DNA of 61,039 nt, taken from assembly GCF_019399235.1 (NCBI RefSeq), contig NZ_JAELVH010000014.1, forward strand, positions 1-61,039. Reading direction: 5' to 3'. The position numbers were made by a program, and so were the translations under genes. The DNA is from Streptomyces poriferorum (GTDB lineage Bacteria > Actinomycetota > Actinomycetes > Streptomycetales > Streptomycetaceae). Shown here in pieces: positions 15,741 through 24,436 of the stretch (its first letter is position 1; each line of letters begins with the position of its first letter). Under the pieces are notes generated by a model. The model was not told where the DNA came from. It did no database searches and saw only the letters and a list, made by a program, of their open reading frames with translations.

Positions 15741-16100
15741 TCAGTGGTCGGAATAGCTGAAGTCGCCCACGGTCCAGGCGCTGACGTCCTCGATCGCGAC
15801 ACGGTACATCCCGCCCGTCTCCGGGATCCCCACCGTGCCCTGCAGGATCCGGGCGACATGGAAGTGCAGATGTGTAGGCGCCCCGTCGTTCTTCGCGGGG
15901 GTCTTGAAGGCGGCGGAGAAATCGCTCAAGCGGTCCGAATCCTTGAGCACCTCCGACACCCTCAGTCTCCACACGGCTTCGGGAGCCAGCCGACCGGTGA
16001 TGACAGCACCACCGGTGACCACGGTCAGGGACATCTGATTGCTCTGCCCGGATTCCACCAGGGCGGCGAGATCTACGAGCAACTCGTCAGGCTTCGACAT
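15741..16100 (-). CDS. small hypothetical protein, possibly GvpU-like
   Basis: A 119-aa soluble protein starting at ATG 16100 (ATG 16112 adds four residues). It has regular strands and a THLHFHVARILQGTVGIPET segment ending in VGDFSYSDH. The pattern SLTVVTGGAVITGRL resembles the gas-vesicle accessory protein GvpU, but no other gvp gene is nearby. The family call is from memory and weak. It is convergent with the STAS gene. Confidence 0.5.
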   Translation of the reverse strand: MSKPDELLVDLAALVESGQSNQMSLTVVTGGAVITGRLAPEAVWRLRVSEVLKDSDRLSDFSAAFKTPAKNDGAPTHLHFHVARILQGTVGIPETGGMYRVAIEDVSAWTVGDFSYSDH

Positions 16101-16630
16101 GCCACAGATCATATTCACTGGCAGTCCAACCGCGTGAGCGGCCGGCACCGTCGGGGAAGACGGGCGCTCGCGGTCCCCGGGTTTCGGCGGCCTCGATGAC
16201 GAGGCCGCCGCAACCCTCGTGGCCTCGCTGGACGGCGAGCGCGGCCCGTAGTCGTCTGCACGCCACGTGCCGGATGCGTCGGCCTCGGGCGGAGGAGCCG
16301 AGCGCATCACGTCAAGTGCGTGGCGATCCTGGAGCCGGTGAAGAAGGACGCCTGACCTGCGGGTTCGCGAGGCTGGTCGGTCGCTCGACCTGTTTCGCCA
16401 AGTGGAACGGGTCGAGCGGTGAGTCTGTCCCTCGGCCCCGGGGCGCTCCGGCAGCCGGCCGGCCGGGGAAGGCCTGATCGCGCGCCCCGGGCGTGCGCGG
16501 TTCTCCCGCAGGTCGCCGGGCCCTGTCGCCGGTGCGAGCATGGGACCGGGCGTCCGTGATCACTTGCGCGCCCGGCGGCGCCGGTTCACGCCTCCTGACC
16601 GGCCCCCTGACCGGGAGAGGAGCAGCCCCC
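16101..16630. other. intergenic stretch with third methyltransferase-tail remnant
   Basis: 530 bp without an intact gene. It contains the tail remnant described separately (16305-16355) and GC-rich sequence. The promoter for the alarmone synthetase should lie in its 3' part, ending with GAGAGGAG just before GTG 16631. Confidence 0.5.
16305..16355 (+). repeat. dispersed repeat, copy 3 (3'-end remnant only)
   Basis: Reads HHVKCVAILEPVKKDA followed by a stop, the same C-terminal peptide as in copies 1 and 2 with a slightly different end. The following bases (CCTGACCTGCGGGTTCG) resemble the flank at about 34450-34485. The upstream part of the repeat is absent. Confidence 0.65.
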
Positions 16631-17404
16631 GTGGCCGACCATCCGACGCAGAGGCCGGGCGGGGGGCCGGGCACGTCCGAGGACGTGGCGTTCGCGCGCC
16701 GGATGCGCAAGGACTTCCAGCGCATCGAGATGGAGTACGAGTTCGCCGTCGACGAGGTGCTGACCAAGGTGTCGATCCTGCGCAGGGAATTCCTCCACCT
16801 GCACCGGTACAACCCGATCGAGCACGTCGGCTCCCGGGTCAAGTCCACCGGGAGCATCCTGCGGAAAGTGGCACGCCTCAACATCGCCCCCACGCCTGAG
16901 GCGATCCGGGCCGGCATCCAGGACATCGCCGGAGTGCGCATCACGTGCAGCTTCATCGCCGACACCTACCAGGTCCTGGAGGCGCTCATCTCGCAGGACG
17001 ATGTGCGCGTACTCCAGGTGAAGGACTACATCGCCGCCCCGAAGCCCAACGGGTACAAGAGTCTGCACGCGCTCATCGAGATTCCGGTGTTCCTCAGCAC
17101 GGGCCCGGTCCCGGTGACCGTGGAGGTTCAGATCCGGACGATCGCCATGGACTTCTGGGCCAGCCTGGAGCACAAGATCTATTACAAGTACGAGGGCCAG
17201 GTGCCGCCCGGCCTCGTCGCCAGCCTGACCGAGGCCGCGCACCTCGCGGAGCAGCTCGACCACCGTATGGAGGAACTGCACACGGAGGTGCGCGGGGGCG
17301 AGCGCACGGAGGACGCCGCGCCGGACATGGAGGAGCAGTTGCTGATGCGGCTGTGGGACAGCGCCCGCTCGGGCGACGCGCCCGAGGGGCCGCAGGCGGG
17401 CTGA
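16631..17404 (+). CDS. small alarmone synthetase, RelA/SpoT (p)ppGpp synthetase domain
   Basis: A 257-aa protein starting at GTG 16631, eight bases after AGGAG. It consists of the RelA/SpoT synthetase domain: RVKSTGSILRK (ATP-binding basic loop), DIAGVRITCSF, PKPNGYKSLHALI (GTP/GDP-binding loop) and VEVQIRTIAMDFWASLEHKI. There is no HD hydrolase or TGS/ACT region, so it is a stand-alone synthetase making (p)ppGpp from GTP or GDP and ATP. A charged C-terminal helix (about 200-240) may support oligomerisation. It is alone on its strand, and its neighbour downstream is convergent. Confidence 0.9.
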   Translation: MADHPTQRPGGGPGTSEDVAFARRMRKDFQRIEMEYEFAVDEVLTKVSILRREFLHLHRYNPIEHVGSRVKSTGSILRKVARLNIAPTPEAIRAGIQDIAGVRITCSFIADTYQVLEALISQDDVRVLQVKDYIAAPKPNGYKSLHALIEIPVFLSTGPVPVTVEVQIRTIAMDFWASLEHKIYYKYEGQVPPGLVASLTEAAHLAEQLDHRMEELHTEVRGGERTEDAAPDMEEQLLMRLWDSARSGDAPEGPQAG

Positions 17405-17477
17405 CATCCGCCGGCGCGAAGTGTGCCTGACATCCGTTCCGTGCATGCCCCCCGGACGACTGCCCCGTCGGTTCCGG

Positions 17478-19631
17478 TCAGCCCGGGCCGAAGGAGAGCC
17501 AGGTCCCCATAAGCCCCTGCTGCCCCGCCCCGGGGACGGACCAGTCGCAGACGCCGTACGGGAAGATCACCTTCAGCGCGCTCAACTGCGCTTCGGTCAC
17601 CGGCACTTCGTAGTCCTCGGGGGTCACGGGCCGCTTGCGGCACTTCACGATGTCGTTGGCCACATCGGCCCCGGCGACCATCCGGGGCGAGGTCCACACC
17701 GGGTAGAGCGTGTTGCACGCCGTATTGCCGATGCCCTCGACCTGCGGCTCCTCGATCTTCTGCGCGCCGATGCCACGCGTCCAGCAGGCGTCCGTGAGCC
17801 CTGTCGGCCGATTCCGGGCGATCTTGTCGATGGGGGCACCGGCCCCCGCGTCCCCCTTGATGGCGGTCAGCCACCGGTCCATGTCGGACACCATCCCGGC
17901 GAGCGTGAACCCGTGGCCGCTGGAGCGGGTCAGCATGACCTGGTTGGCGTGGGTGCCGTTGGCCTTGTCCAGCCGCGCCCGGGTGGAGAACGAGTGGAAA
18001 CGCATGTGCATGTCACCGGTCGCCGCGTCGTCCACGTAGTCGCGGTAGTCGATGATCGGCACGTTCGCGAGTCCGCCACCGCCGTTGAGCAGCCGGCCCG
18101 TGCGATAGGCGAGCCGCGTCGCCACGAGATCGGCGGCGGTGCGCGAAGCGACGGGCTGGGCGTCGGCGTCGAGTCCGCCGATACGCCTGTTCAGGTCGAC
18201 GAACCGGTCCATGTCGATGGTTCCGTCGTTCAGGGCCTGGAGCCCGTACTGGATCCCCGTGTTGTCCAGGGGCCGGCGAGCCTTCCCGGTCTCCGGGTCC
18301 GTGCCGTACACGTTCACGGTGTGGCTGTAGACGTCGCAGCGCGCACCGCCCGGGTTGGTCGCGGGGTCGTAACGCCGGTCCGCGGGCAGCTGGGCCGGGC
18401 AGTACACCGTCGGGTCGATCCGTCCGGCCGCCCTGGCCAGGCTGCCGATGCTCTCCCACTTCCCGAACCCGGAGACCGCCCGCTGCTGCTCCTGGGTGAA
18501 GGCGCCGGGCGCGACCTGAGTGAAGTAGTGGTTCAGGAGCTGTGCGTCGCTGAGCGTCTGGATCGTTCCGAAGCCCACGTCGGGGAAGCTGCAGCCGGAG
18601 AGGATGCCGTCGAGCAGCCCCGGGTAGTTGTCGGCGATCTGATGGGTCTGGTACGAGCCGCCGGAGCAGCCGTTGCCGATGGTGAAGGCCGGTTCGCCGT
18701 ACGTCTCCACGAAGTGTTCCTTGACCATGCTCATGGTCTCGGCGGCCAGGACGTCGTTGCAGTTGTTGCCGAACACGTTGAGGGAGGACGAGGCGACGCC
18801 GTACCCCTTGCTCAGATACGCGTCGTTCATGATGCCGACGGTGTTGCGGCCCTGGACGTACCAGCCGCCCGCACAGCCCCCGCCGAAGCCGTACACCAGG
18901 CGCCCGTTCCAGCCCGGACCGCGCTGCAGCGGGTCGGGGCCGGGGGACTGCGGATCGTGCAGTACGGCCGTCTCGTAGATGGCGCGGTTGATGGTGCCGG
19001 TCTCGACGCGGACGATGTACGGGACCTTCTCGCCGGTACTCGTCGTGGCGGTCGCGAGGTCGGCGGGGCGTACGGCCGGGTCGGGCAGGGGGACGTACTT
19101 GCCGGCCGTGGTGCGGTACATGTAGTCGACGCGGGTCCCGACCGAGCAGTCCTGGTCGAGCGGCGGCCCGAGGGTCACGCCGGTGATCGTCTTGAACTCG
19201 GCGGTGTCACAGACGAACGGCTGCTCGTGCGGTCCGGAGAAGACCGGGCCGGTGACCGGGTGGTTCTTCAGGGTCAGCTGCCCGGATTCGGTGCCCGGGG
19301 CGCTCGCCGTGAGGAGGTTGTCGCCCTGGGACAGGTCCTTGACCAGGCCGGTCAGGGCGTTGTCGCCCGAGGGCCGGAAGGCCGAGGTCACATCGCGGCC
19401 GCCCGCCTCGACCCGTACCGTGCCGGCCGGTGTCGACGCGGGTACCTCGACGCGTATCAGGGCGTCGTCGCCCGTCACCGTGCCGGGCCGTGACGACAGG
19501 GCCGTCACCTGGAGCTGTCCGCCTTCCAGGCTGCTGGCCGGCGTCGCTGTCGCGCCGACCAGTACGCCCATGATCGCCAGACCGGCAAGGCCCAGCCGGG
19601 CCGGTCTCCTCGTGGCTGCGGTGAACGACAT
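17478..19631 (-). CDS. secreted DUF6351-like putative hydrolase
   Basis: About 717 aa starting at ATG 19631 (a GTG six codons upstream sits too close to its Shine-Dalgarno). The signal peptide is MSFTAATRRP, then a hydrophobic core ending in PASS, so the protein is exported. An N-terminal strand-rich domain (to about 130) precedes a large alpha/beta-hydrolase-like region with a GNGCSGGSYQTHQIADNYPG motif; the serine in GCSGG is the likely nucleophile. It resembles DUF6351 and, more distantly, tannase/feruloyl-esterase folds. It sits 61 bp downstream of the enolase-type gene on the same strand, hence probably in the same sugar-utilisation operon. Confidence 0.7.
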   Translation of the reverse strand: MSFTAATRRPARLGLAGLAIMGVLVGATATPASSLEGGQLQVTALSSRPGTVTGDDALIRVEVPASTPAGTVRVEAGGRDVTSAFRPSGDNALTGLVKDLSQGDNLLTASAPGTESGQLTLKNHPVTGPVFSGPHEQPFVCDTAEFKTITGVTLGPPLDQDCSVGTRVDYMYRTTAGKYVPLPDPAVRPADLATATTSTGEKVPYIVRVETGTINRAIYETAVLHDPQSPGPDPLQRGPGWNGRLVYGFGGGCAGGWYVQGRNTVGIMNDAYLSKGYGVASSSLNVFGNNCNDVLAAETMSMVKEHFVETYGEPAFTIGNGCSGGSYQTHQIADNYPGLLDGILSGCSFPDVGFGTIQTLSDAQLLNHYFTQVAPGAFTQEQQRAVSGFGKWESIGSLARAAGRIDPTVYCPAQLPADRRYDPATNPGGARCDVYSHTVNVYGTDPETGKARRPLDNTGIQYGLQALNDGTIDMDRFVDLNRRIGGLDADAQPVASRTAADLVATRLAYRTGRLLNGGGGLANVPIIDYRDYVDDAATGDMHMRFHSFSTRARLDKANGTHANQVMLTRSSGHGFTLAGMVSDMDRWLTAIKGDAGAGAPIDKIARNRPTGLTDACWTRGIGAQKIEEPQVEGIGNTACNTLYPVWTSPRMVAGADVANDIVKCRKRPVTPEDYEVPVTEAQLSALKVIFPYGVCDWSVPGAGQQGLMGTWLSFGPG

Positions 19632-19692
19632 GATGGAATTCGCCCTCACTTCCTGGAGTGGGATTGCGTACTCGCTGTCCGGACACGGCTGG

Positions 19693-20835
19693 TCACCAGT
19701 TGGTGAACGCCCCGTCCGCCGCGCGCAGATGAGGACGCTCGGCCGCAGTCGCCTGGTAGCGGCGTGCGGCCTCCCGGTCGATGTCGACGCCGATACCCGG
19801 GAGTTCGTTCATCTCCACCCGACCCGGAACGATCGTCGGCCGTGCGATGAACAGCGCGGCGATCTCCGGATCCGGATCGGTCTGATGCTCCTGGATCGCC
19901 ACGTTCGGGCACGCCAGATTGAGCTGGAGCGACGAGGCGGCGGTCACCGGCCCGAGCGGGTTGTGGGTGGCCAGCTTGATGTGATGGGCCTCCGCCATCG
20001 CCGCGATCTTCTTCGCCTCGGTCAGGCCCGCGGCCACCCCGATGTCCACCCGCGCGTAGTCGATCAGGTCGTCCTCGATCAGCGTCCTGAACTCCCATTT
20101 GGAGCCGTACTGTTCGCCTGCCGCCAGCGGAACGCCGGTGCGCGCCCGCAGCATCCGATAGCTGTCCGGGTTCTCGCAGCGCAACGGGTCCTCGACGAAG
20201 TACGGGCGTGCCGCCTCGATCTCCCGGCACAGCGTCAGCGCCTCCGGCGGATCCAGACGCGTGTGGACATCGAGGATCAGCTCCACCTCGTGGCCGACCG
20301 TGTCCCGCACCTGGTGGAAGAGTTCCACCGAGTCCCGCAGGCAACGGCGGGCATCGAGGGTGTCGTCCGCGTCGTGCGGCGCGGCGAACCGCAGATGGCG
20401 CCAGCCCTCGGCGGTCAACTCGCGGCAGCGGTCCAGGAACCACTCGCGGTCGTGGTAGCCGTCACCGACATGCACGTAGGCCGGTACGTGATCGCGTACC
20501 CGGCCGCCGAGAAGCTCATGGACCGGTACGCCGAGCGCCTTGCCGCGGATGTCCCACAGGGCTACGTCGACCGCCGCGATGGCCGCACCGAGGAAGCGGT
20601 CGGCGGGAAAGAAGCCCCGCCGGAACATCACCTGCCACAGATGCTCGATCCGCCGCGGATCCTCGCCGACGATCAGCTCCGCGAGATGCTCCAGGCCTCC
20701 CGCGACCGCCCGCTGCCGCGATCTGATGCCGACCTCGCCCAGACCGTGGATGCCCTCGTCGGTGTCGACCACCACCAGCATCATGCTGTCGCCGTGGTCG
20801 GGGAGAGTCAGCACTTCCAGGCCGGTGATCTTCAT
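19693..20835 (-). CDS. mandelate racemase/enolase-superfamily sugar-acid dehydratase
   Basis: A 380-aa two-domain enolase-superfamily enzyme: a capping domain (1-115) and a barrel. Metal ligands are seen in LILDVHTRLDP (Asp), FVEDPLR (Glu) and PLAAGEQYG (Glu), and ATHNPLGPV carries the catalytic His. The pattern is that of galactonate/mannonate-type acid-sugar dehydratases, which abstract the proton alpha to the carboxylate and eliminate water. ATG 20835 follows GAGGAG. It is divergent from the LacI regulator with a candidate operator 14 bases upstream of its start. The exact sugar acid cannot be read from the sequence. Confidence 0.85.
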   Translation of the reverse strand: MKITGLEVLTLPDHGDSMMLVVVDTDEGIHGLGEVGIRSRQRAVAGGLEHLAELIVGEDPRRIEHLWQVMFRRGFFPADRFLGAAIAAVDVALWDIRGKALGVPVHELLGGRVRDHVPAYVHVGDGYHDREWFLDRCRELTAEGWRHLRFAAPHDADDTLDARRCLRDSVELFHQVRDTVGHEVELILDVHTRLDPPEALTLCREIEAARPYFVEDPLRCENPDSYRMLRARTGVPLAAGEQYGSKWEFRTLIEDDLIDYARVDIGVAAGLTEAKKIAAMAEAHHIKLATHNPLGPVTAASSLQLNLACPNVAIQEHQTDPDPEIAALFIARPTIVPGRVEMNELPGIGVDIDREAARRYQATAAERPHLRAADGAFTNW

Positions 20836-20848
20836 TCCACTCCTCTAT

Positions 20849-20860
20849 GAAAACGTTCCC
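20849..20860. promoter_or_regulatory. candidate LacI-family operator O1
   Basis: GAAAACGTTCCC is near the dehydratase start. It agrees with the reverse complement of the second site (20982-20993) around a central AACGTT, the CG-centred palindrome typical of LacI-family sites. Confidence 0.55.
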
Positions 20861-20981
20861 GCAATGTCAGCATCATTCTCAAGGACGCATCATTGGGGGC
20901 AGTCGAGCTCCAGCGCAAGACCCCTGCAGTGAGCGGGATTTCGTCGATGAACAAGTCGTGCCGCACGTCTTGACACTTCCC

Positions 20982-20993
20982 GGGAACGTTCGC
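20982..20993. promoter_or_regulatory. candidate LacI-family operator O2
   Basis: GGGAACGTTCGC lies 46 bases before the regulator's GTG and seven bases after a TTGACA hexamer (20970-20975). A half site CCACGTTCGC follows at about 21003. Binding here would give autoregulation and control of both divergent units. Confidence 0.55.
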
Positions 20994-21039
20994 AAACATC
21001 AACCACGTTCGCAGGATCCAGATGATGAGGGGGCCGTCC

Positions 21040-22041
21040 GTGGCAGTCACGATCCGGGAGGTGGCGAGTGCCGCCGGTGTCTCCGTCTCGACGGTGTCCC
21101 GTGCGTTCACCGCACCCGACCAGGTGCAGCCGGCGACCCGGCAGCGCATCCTCGACGCCGCGGCCGAACTGGGCTACTCCCCGAATCCGGCGGCGCGTTC
21201 ACTGCGCGGCGGCTCCACCGGAACCCTCGGCCTGATCGTCCCGGACATCGCCAACCCGTTCTTCCCGCCGATCATCAAGGCGATGCAGGCCCGTGCCCGC
21301 CGTCAGGGCTACACGGTCCTGGTCGCCGACAGCGACGAACGCGAGGCGGACGAACTGGCCGTCATCGCGGCCGTGTCCAAGCGGGTCGACGGCCTGATCC
21401 TGTGGGCCTCCACCCTCACCGAGGAGCGCCTCCACGAACTCGCGGGCCGGATGCCGCTGGTGGTGGTGAACCGCCACGTCCCGGGCATCCCCGAGGTCCG
21501 CATCTCACTCTCCGCCGGGATCGCCCAGGCCGCCGAGCTCCTGAAGGCGTACGGTCACCGGCGCTGCGTCTTCATCAACGCCTCCCGCGCCGAACTGAGC
21601 CGCGGCAAGTCCATCCAGGAGTCCTTCGAGGCGCTCGACCTCTCCCTGCACGAACTCGGCCCGTACGAGCCGAGGTTCGAGACGGGGGTGCACGCCGCCA
21701 CCCTGGTCGCCGCCCACGAGGCCACCGCGGTGATCGCCCACAACGATCTGGTCGCCCTCGGCGTGCTGCACCAGATGGCCAACCTCGGCATGAGCGTGCC
21801 CCGCGACGTGAGCGTCATCGGCATCGACGACACCCTGCTCGCCTCCGTCTCCACCCCCGGCCTCACCACGATCAGGATCGACCCCGAGGAGATCGCCACC
21901 CGTGCGGGAGATCTCCTGATCGAGACGATCGCCGGCTCGGCGGGACGTGGCACAACGGGACTTGACGCCACGTCCCCCCTCGTCGAGATCGGCTCCCGCC
22001 TGATCCCCCGGGCTTCGACGGGCCCCGCGCCCACCCACTGA
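21040..22041 (+). CDS. LacI-family transcriptional regulator
   Basis: A 333-aa protein. GTG 21040 is preferred because GAGGGGG lies eight bases upstream; the ATGs at 21022 and 21025 would add five or six residues. The N-terminal helix-turn-helix is TIREVASAAGVSVSTVSRAF, with a hinge LGYSPNPAARSLRGG. A periplasmic-binding-protein-like effector domain follows (LGLIVPDIANPFFPPIIKAM, VAHNDLVALG type, VIGIDDTLLASVSTPGLTTI). It probably represses the divergent dehydratase operon and the downstream transporter operon in the absence of the sugar ligand. Confidence 0.92.
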   Translation: MAVTIREVASAAGVSVSTVSRAFTAPDQVQPATRQRILDAAAELGYSPNPAARSLRGGSTGTLGLIVPDIANPFFPPIIKAMQARARRQGYTVLVADSDEREADELAVIAAVSKRVDGLILWASTLTEERLHELAGRMPLVVVNRHVPGIPEVRISLSAGIAQAAELLKAYGHRRCVFINASRAELSRGKSIQESFEALDLSLHELGPYEPRFETGVHAATLVAAHEATAVIAHNDLVALGVLHQMANLGMSVPRDVSVIGIDDTLLASVSTPGLTTIRIDPEEIATRAGDLLIETIAGSAGRGTTGLDATSPLVEIGSRLIPRASTGPAPTH

Positions 22042-22095
22042 TCCATAGCGAATAAGCACCGCACCGAGCTCACCCCTGCCCTTCTTGGAGCCGTC

Positions 22096-23475
22096 ATGCC
22101 CAGAAACTTCCGCTATGCAGCCATATCCGGCTCCATAGCCCTGACCGCGACCCTTGCGGGCTGTTCCTCCCTGACCCCGACCAGCGCCGAAACCTCCGGC
22201 GATCTCGTCGTCCGGGTGCAGGGGATGCCCCCGGCCACCGACAAGCCGGGCCTCGCCCTCTTCAAGAAGCAGGTCGCCGACTTCGAGAAGGCCCACCCCG
22301 GCATCAAGGTCAAGGGCTCCACCACGGTCTTCGACCCGCTGACCTTCTCCGCCAAGCTCTCCGGCGGCAACGTCGAGGACGTCATCAAGGTGCCGCTGAC
22401 CGAGCCGCAGCGCCTCATCCGGCAGAAGCAGGTCCAGCCGATCACCGGGCAGCTCAAGGAATGGGAGCACTTCAAGGAGTTCAACCCGCAGGTGCTCCAG
22501 CAGCTCACCGACGACGGCGGCGAGGTCTACGGCGTACCGCAGAACCCGTACGCCCAGGGCCTGGTCTACAACCGTGAGCTGTTCGAGCAGGCCGGCCTCG
22601 ACCCCGACAAGCCGCCGGCCACCTGGGAGGAGGTCCGTTCCGCCGCCCAGCGGATCAGCGAGAAGACCGGCAAGGCCGGCTTCGTCCACGAGTCCAAGGA
22701 CAACCAGGGCGGCTGGCAGCTGACCATGCTCTCGTACGCCTTCGGCGGCGAGCTGCAGAAGCAGGAGAACGGCAAGTACACGGCCACGCTCACGGGGGAG
22801 CCGACGAAGAAGGCGTTGCGGCTGCTGAAGGACATGCGCTGGAAGGACGACTCGCTCGGCAGGACGCTGCTGGTCAACCAGAACGATGTGATCAAGCAGT
22901 TCGCGGCCGGACAGGTCGGCATGTTCATGGGCAGCCCGGGGACGTACAGGCTGGCGAAGATGCAGTTCGGCATGGAGAACACCGACGCCTTCGGGGCCGC
23001 CCCGATGCCGCAGTCCGGTGGCGACGCGACCCTCACCGGCGGCGACATCTACATGGTCCCGAAGTCCGCCGACAAGAAGCACGCGGCAGCGGCCGTCGAG
23101 TGGCTGACCTTCGCCTACGCCAAGCCGCAGTACAGCACGGAGATCGCCGCCGCCCAGGCCAAGGCGCTCTCGGCCGACCCGAAGTCCGCAGTGGGCGTAC
23201 CGACCCTGCCGGTCTTCGGCCAGAAGCGGCAGACCGAGATCAACGCCGCGATCAAGCCGTACGTGAACGTGAAGCTGGACCACTTCAAGCCGTACATCGG
23301 CGGGCTCGCGACGCTGGAGCTGAAGCCGGAGCCGCCGTACCAGGCGCAGAAGCTGTACACCGCGCTCGACCCGGTGGTCCAGGCCGTGCTCACCAAGCGC
23401 GACGCCGACATCGACTCCCTCCTCGCCGCAGCCGAGAAGGACGTCAATGCGCAGCTTGCCGCGGACCAGAAGTAG
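22096..23475 (+). CDS. ABC sugar-binding lipoprotein
   Basis: A 459-aa family-1 solute-binding protein. The lipoprotein signal ends in the lipobox LAGC, so Cys23 is lipidated. The mature part has typical binding-protein blocks (YGVPQNPYAQGLVYNRELFE, PPATWEEVRSAAQRI, GQVGMFMGSPG). It delivers a carbohydrate to the following two permeases. It starts 55 bp after the LacI gene and is co-directional with it. No ATPase is encoded nearby; streptomycete sugar importers of this type commonly share the MsiK ATPase encoded elsewhere. Confidence 0.92.
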   Translation: MPRNFRYAAISGSIALTATLAGCSSLTPTSAETSGDLVVRVQGMPPATDKPGLALFKKQVADFEKAHPGIKVKGSTTVFDPLTFSAKLSGGNVEDVIKVPLTEPQRLIRQKQVQPITGQLKEWEHFKEFNPQVLQQLTDDGGEVYGVPQNPYAQGLVYNRELFEQAGLDPDKPPATWEEVRSAAQRISEKTGKAGFVHESKDNQGGWQLTMLSYAFGGELQKQENGKYTATLTGEPTKKALRLLKDMRWKDDSLGRTLLVNQNDVIKQFAAGQVGMFMGSPGTYRLAKMQFGMENTDAFGAAPMPQSGGDATLTGGDIYMVPKSADKKHAAAAVEWLTFAYAKPQYSTEIAAAQAKALSADPKSAVGVPTLPVFGQKRQTEINAAIKPYVNVKLDHFKPYIGGLATLELKPEPPYQAQKLYTALDPVVQAVLTKRDADIDSLLAAAEKDVNAQLAADQK

Positions 23476-23482
23476 CCGGCCG

Positions 23483-24436
23483 ATGACTCTGCTCACTCCC
23501 TCCCGGAGCCCCGCCGCAGTGTCCAAGGGGCCCGTGCCGAAGTCGCCGCCGATGCGGCGAAGGCGAGGCACCGGCGCCCGCAAACAGCTCACGGCCTGGC
23601 TGTTCCTCGTCCCCGCACTGCTCGTCTTCGGGCTCTTCGCCTGGTGGCCGATCGTGCGCAGCCTGCTCCTCAGCTTCCAGCGCACCAACCTCGTGGAGCC
23701 GGCCGTCTGGGTGGGCCTGGAGAACTTCCGTACGCTCTTCGACGATCCGCTGCTCGCCACCGCCGTCGGCAACACCCTCTTCTTCGTGGCACTCGGCCTG
23801 CTGATCGGCTTCCCGGCTCCACTGATCCTCGCCGCCGTCATGTCGACCGTGCGACGCGGCGCCGGCGTCTACCGCTTCCTCGTCTACCTGCCGGTCGTCA
23901 TCCCGCCGGTCGTGGCGATCCTGCTCTGGAAATGGTTCTACGACCCCGGCAGCGGCCTCTTCAACAGCATCCTCGGCAGGATCGGCCTGGGCCCGTACCC
24001 CTGGCTGGAGTCCTCCGACAGCGCCATGCTGTCGCTCGTCCTGGAAGCCACCTGGGCCGGAATGGGCGGCGCCGTCCTCATCTACCTCGCCGCCATGGTC
24101 TCCATCCCCGGCGAACTCTACGAGGCCGCGGAGGTCGACGGCGCCGGCATCCGGCGCCGCGTCTGGCACGTCATGCTGCCCCAACTCCGTTCCGTCATCG
24201 GCCTCTTGCTTCTGGTGCAGCTGATCGGCACGGTCCAGGTCTTCACCGAGCCGTACGTCTTCACCGGCGGCGGCCCCGACAATGCCACCCTCACGATCCT
24301 GCTGTTGATCTTCCGTTACGCCTTCCAGGACGGTGAGTACGGCCAGGCCGCCGCGCTCTCCTTCCTGATGGTGCTCGCCCTCGCCCTGCTCTCCGCGGTG
24401 TATCTGCGGGCCACCCGCAGCTGGAGCACGTCATGA
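23483..24436 (+). CDS. ABC sugar transporter permease, MalF-type
   Basis: A 317-aa membrane protein with about six transmembrane segments after a basic N-terminus. It has the cytoplasmic EAA loop YEAAEVDGAGIRRRVWHVML, which docks on the ATPase. ATG 23483 lies seven bases after the binding-protein stop. The stop overlaps the next permease by four bases (24433-24436). It forms the heterodimeric channel with the MalG-type subunit. Confidence 0.92.
   Translation: MTLLTPSRSPAAVSKGPVPKSPPMRRRRGTGARKQLTAWLFLVPALLVFGLFAWWPIVRSLLLSFQRTNLVEPAVWVGLENFRTLFDDPLLATAVGNTLFFVALGLLIGFPAPLILAAVMSTVRRGAGVYRFLVYLPVVIPPVVAILLWKWFYDPGSGLFNSILGRIGLGPYPWLESSDSAMLSLVLEATWAGMGGAVLIYLAAMVSIPGELYEAAEVDGAGIRRRVWHVMLPQLRSVIGLLLLVQLIGTVQVFTEPYVFTGGGPDNATLTILLLIFRYAFQDGEYGQAAALSFLMVLALALLSAVYLRATRSWSTS

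Noticed and set aside
15741..16100. A gas-vesicle gene cluster around the GvpU-like gene
   Set aside because: No gvpA, gvpF, gvpL or other gas-vesicle gene is present nearby, and the GvpU resemblance is weak.
17421..19493. A 690-codon plus-strand open frame opposite the DUF6351 gene
   Set aside because: It is a GC-bias shadow. The minus-strand protein has a signal peptide and a hydrolase motif, whereas the plus frame is low-complexity Arg/Gly/Val-rich with no ribosome site.
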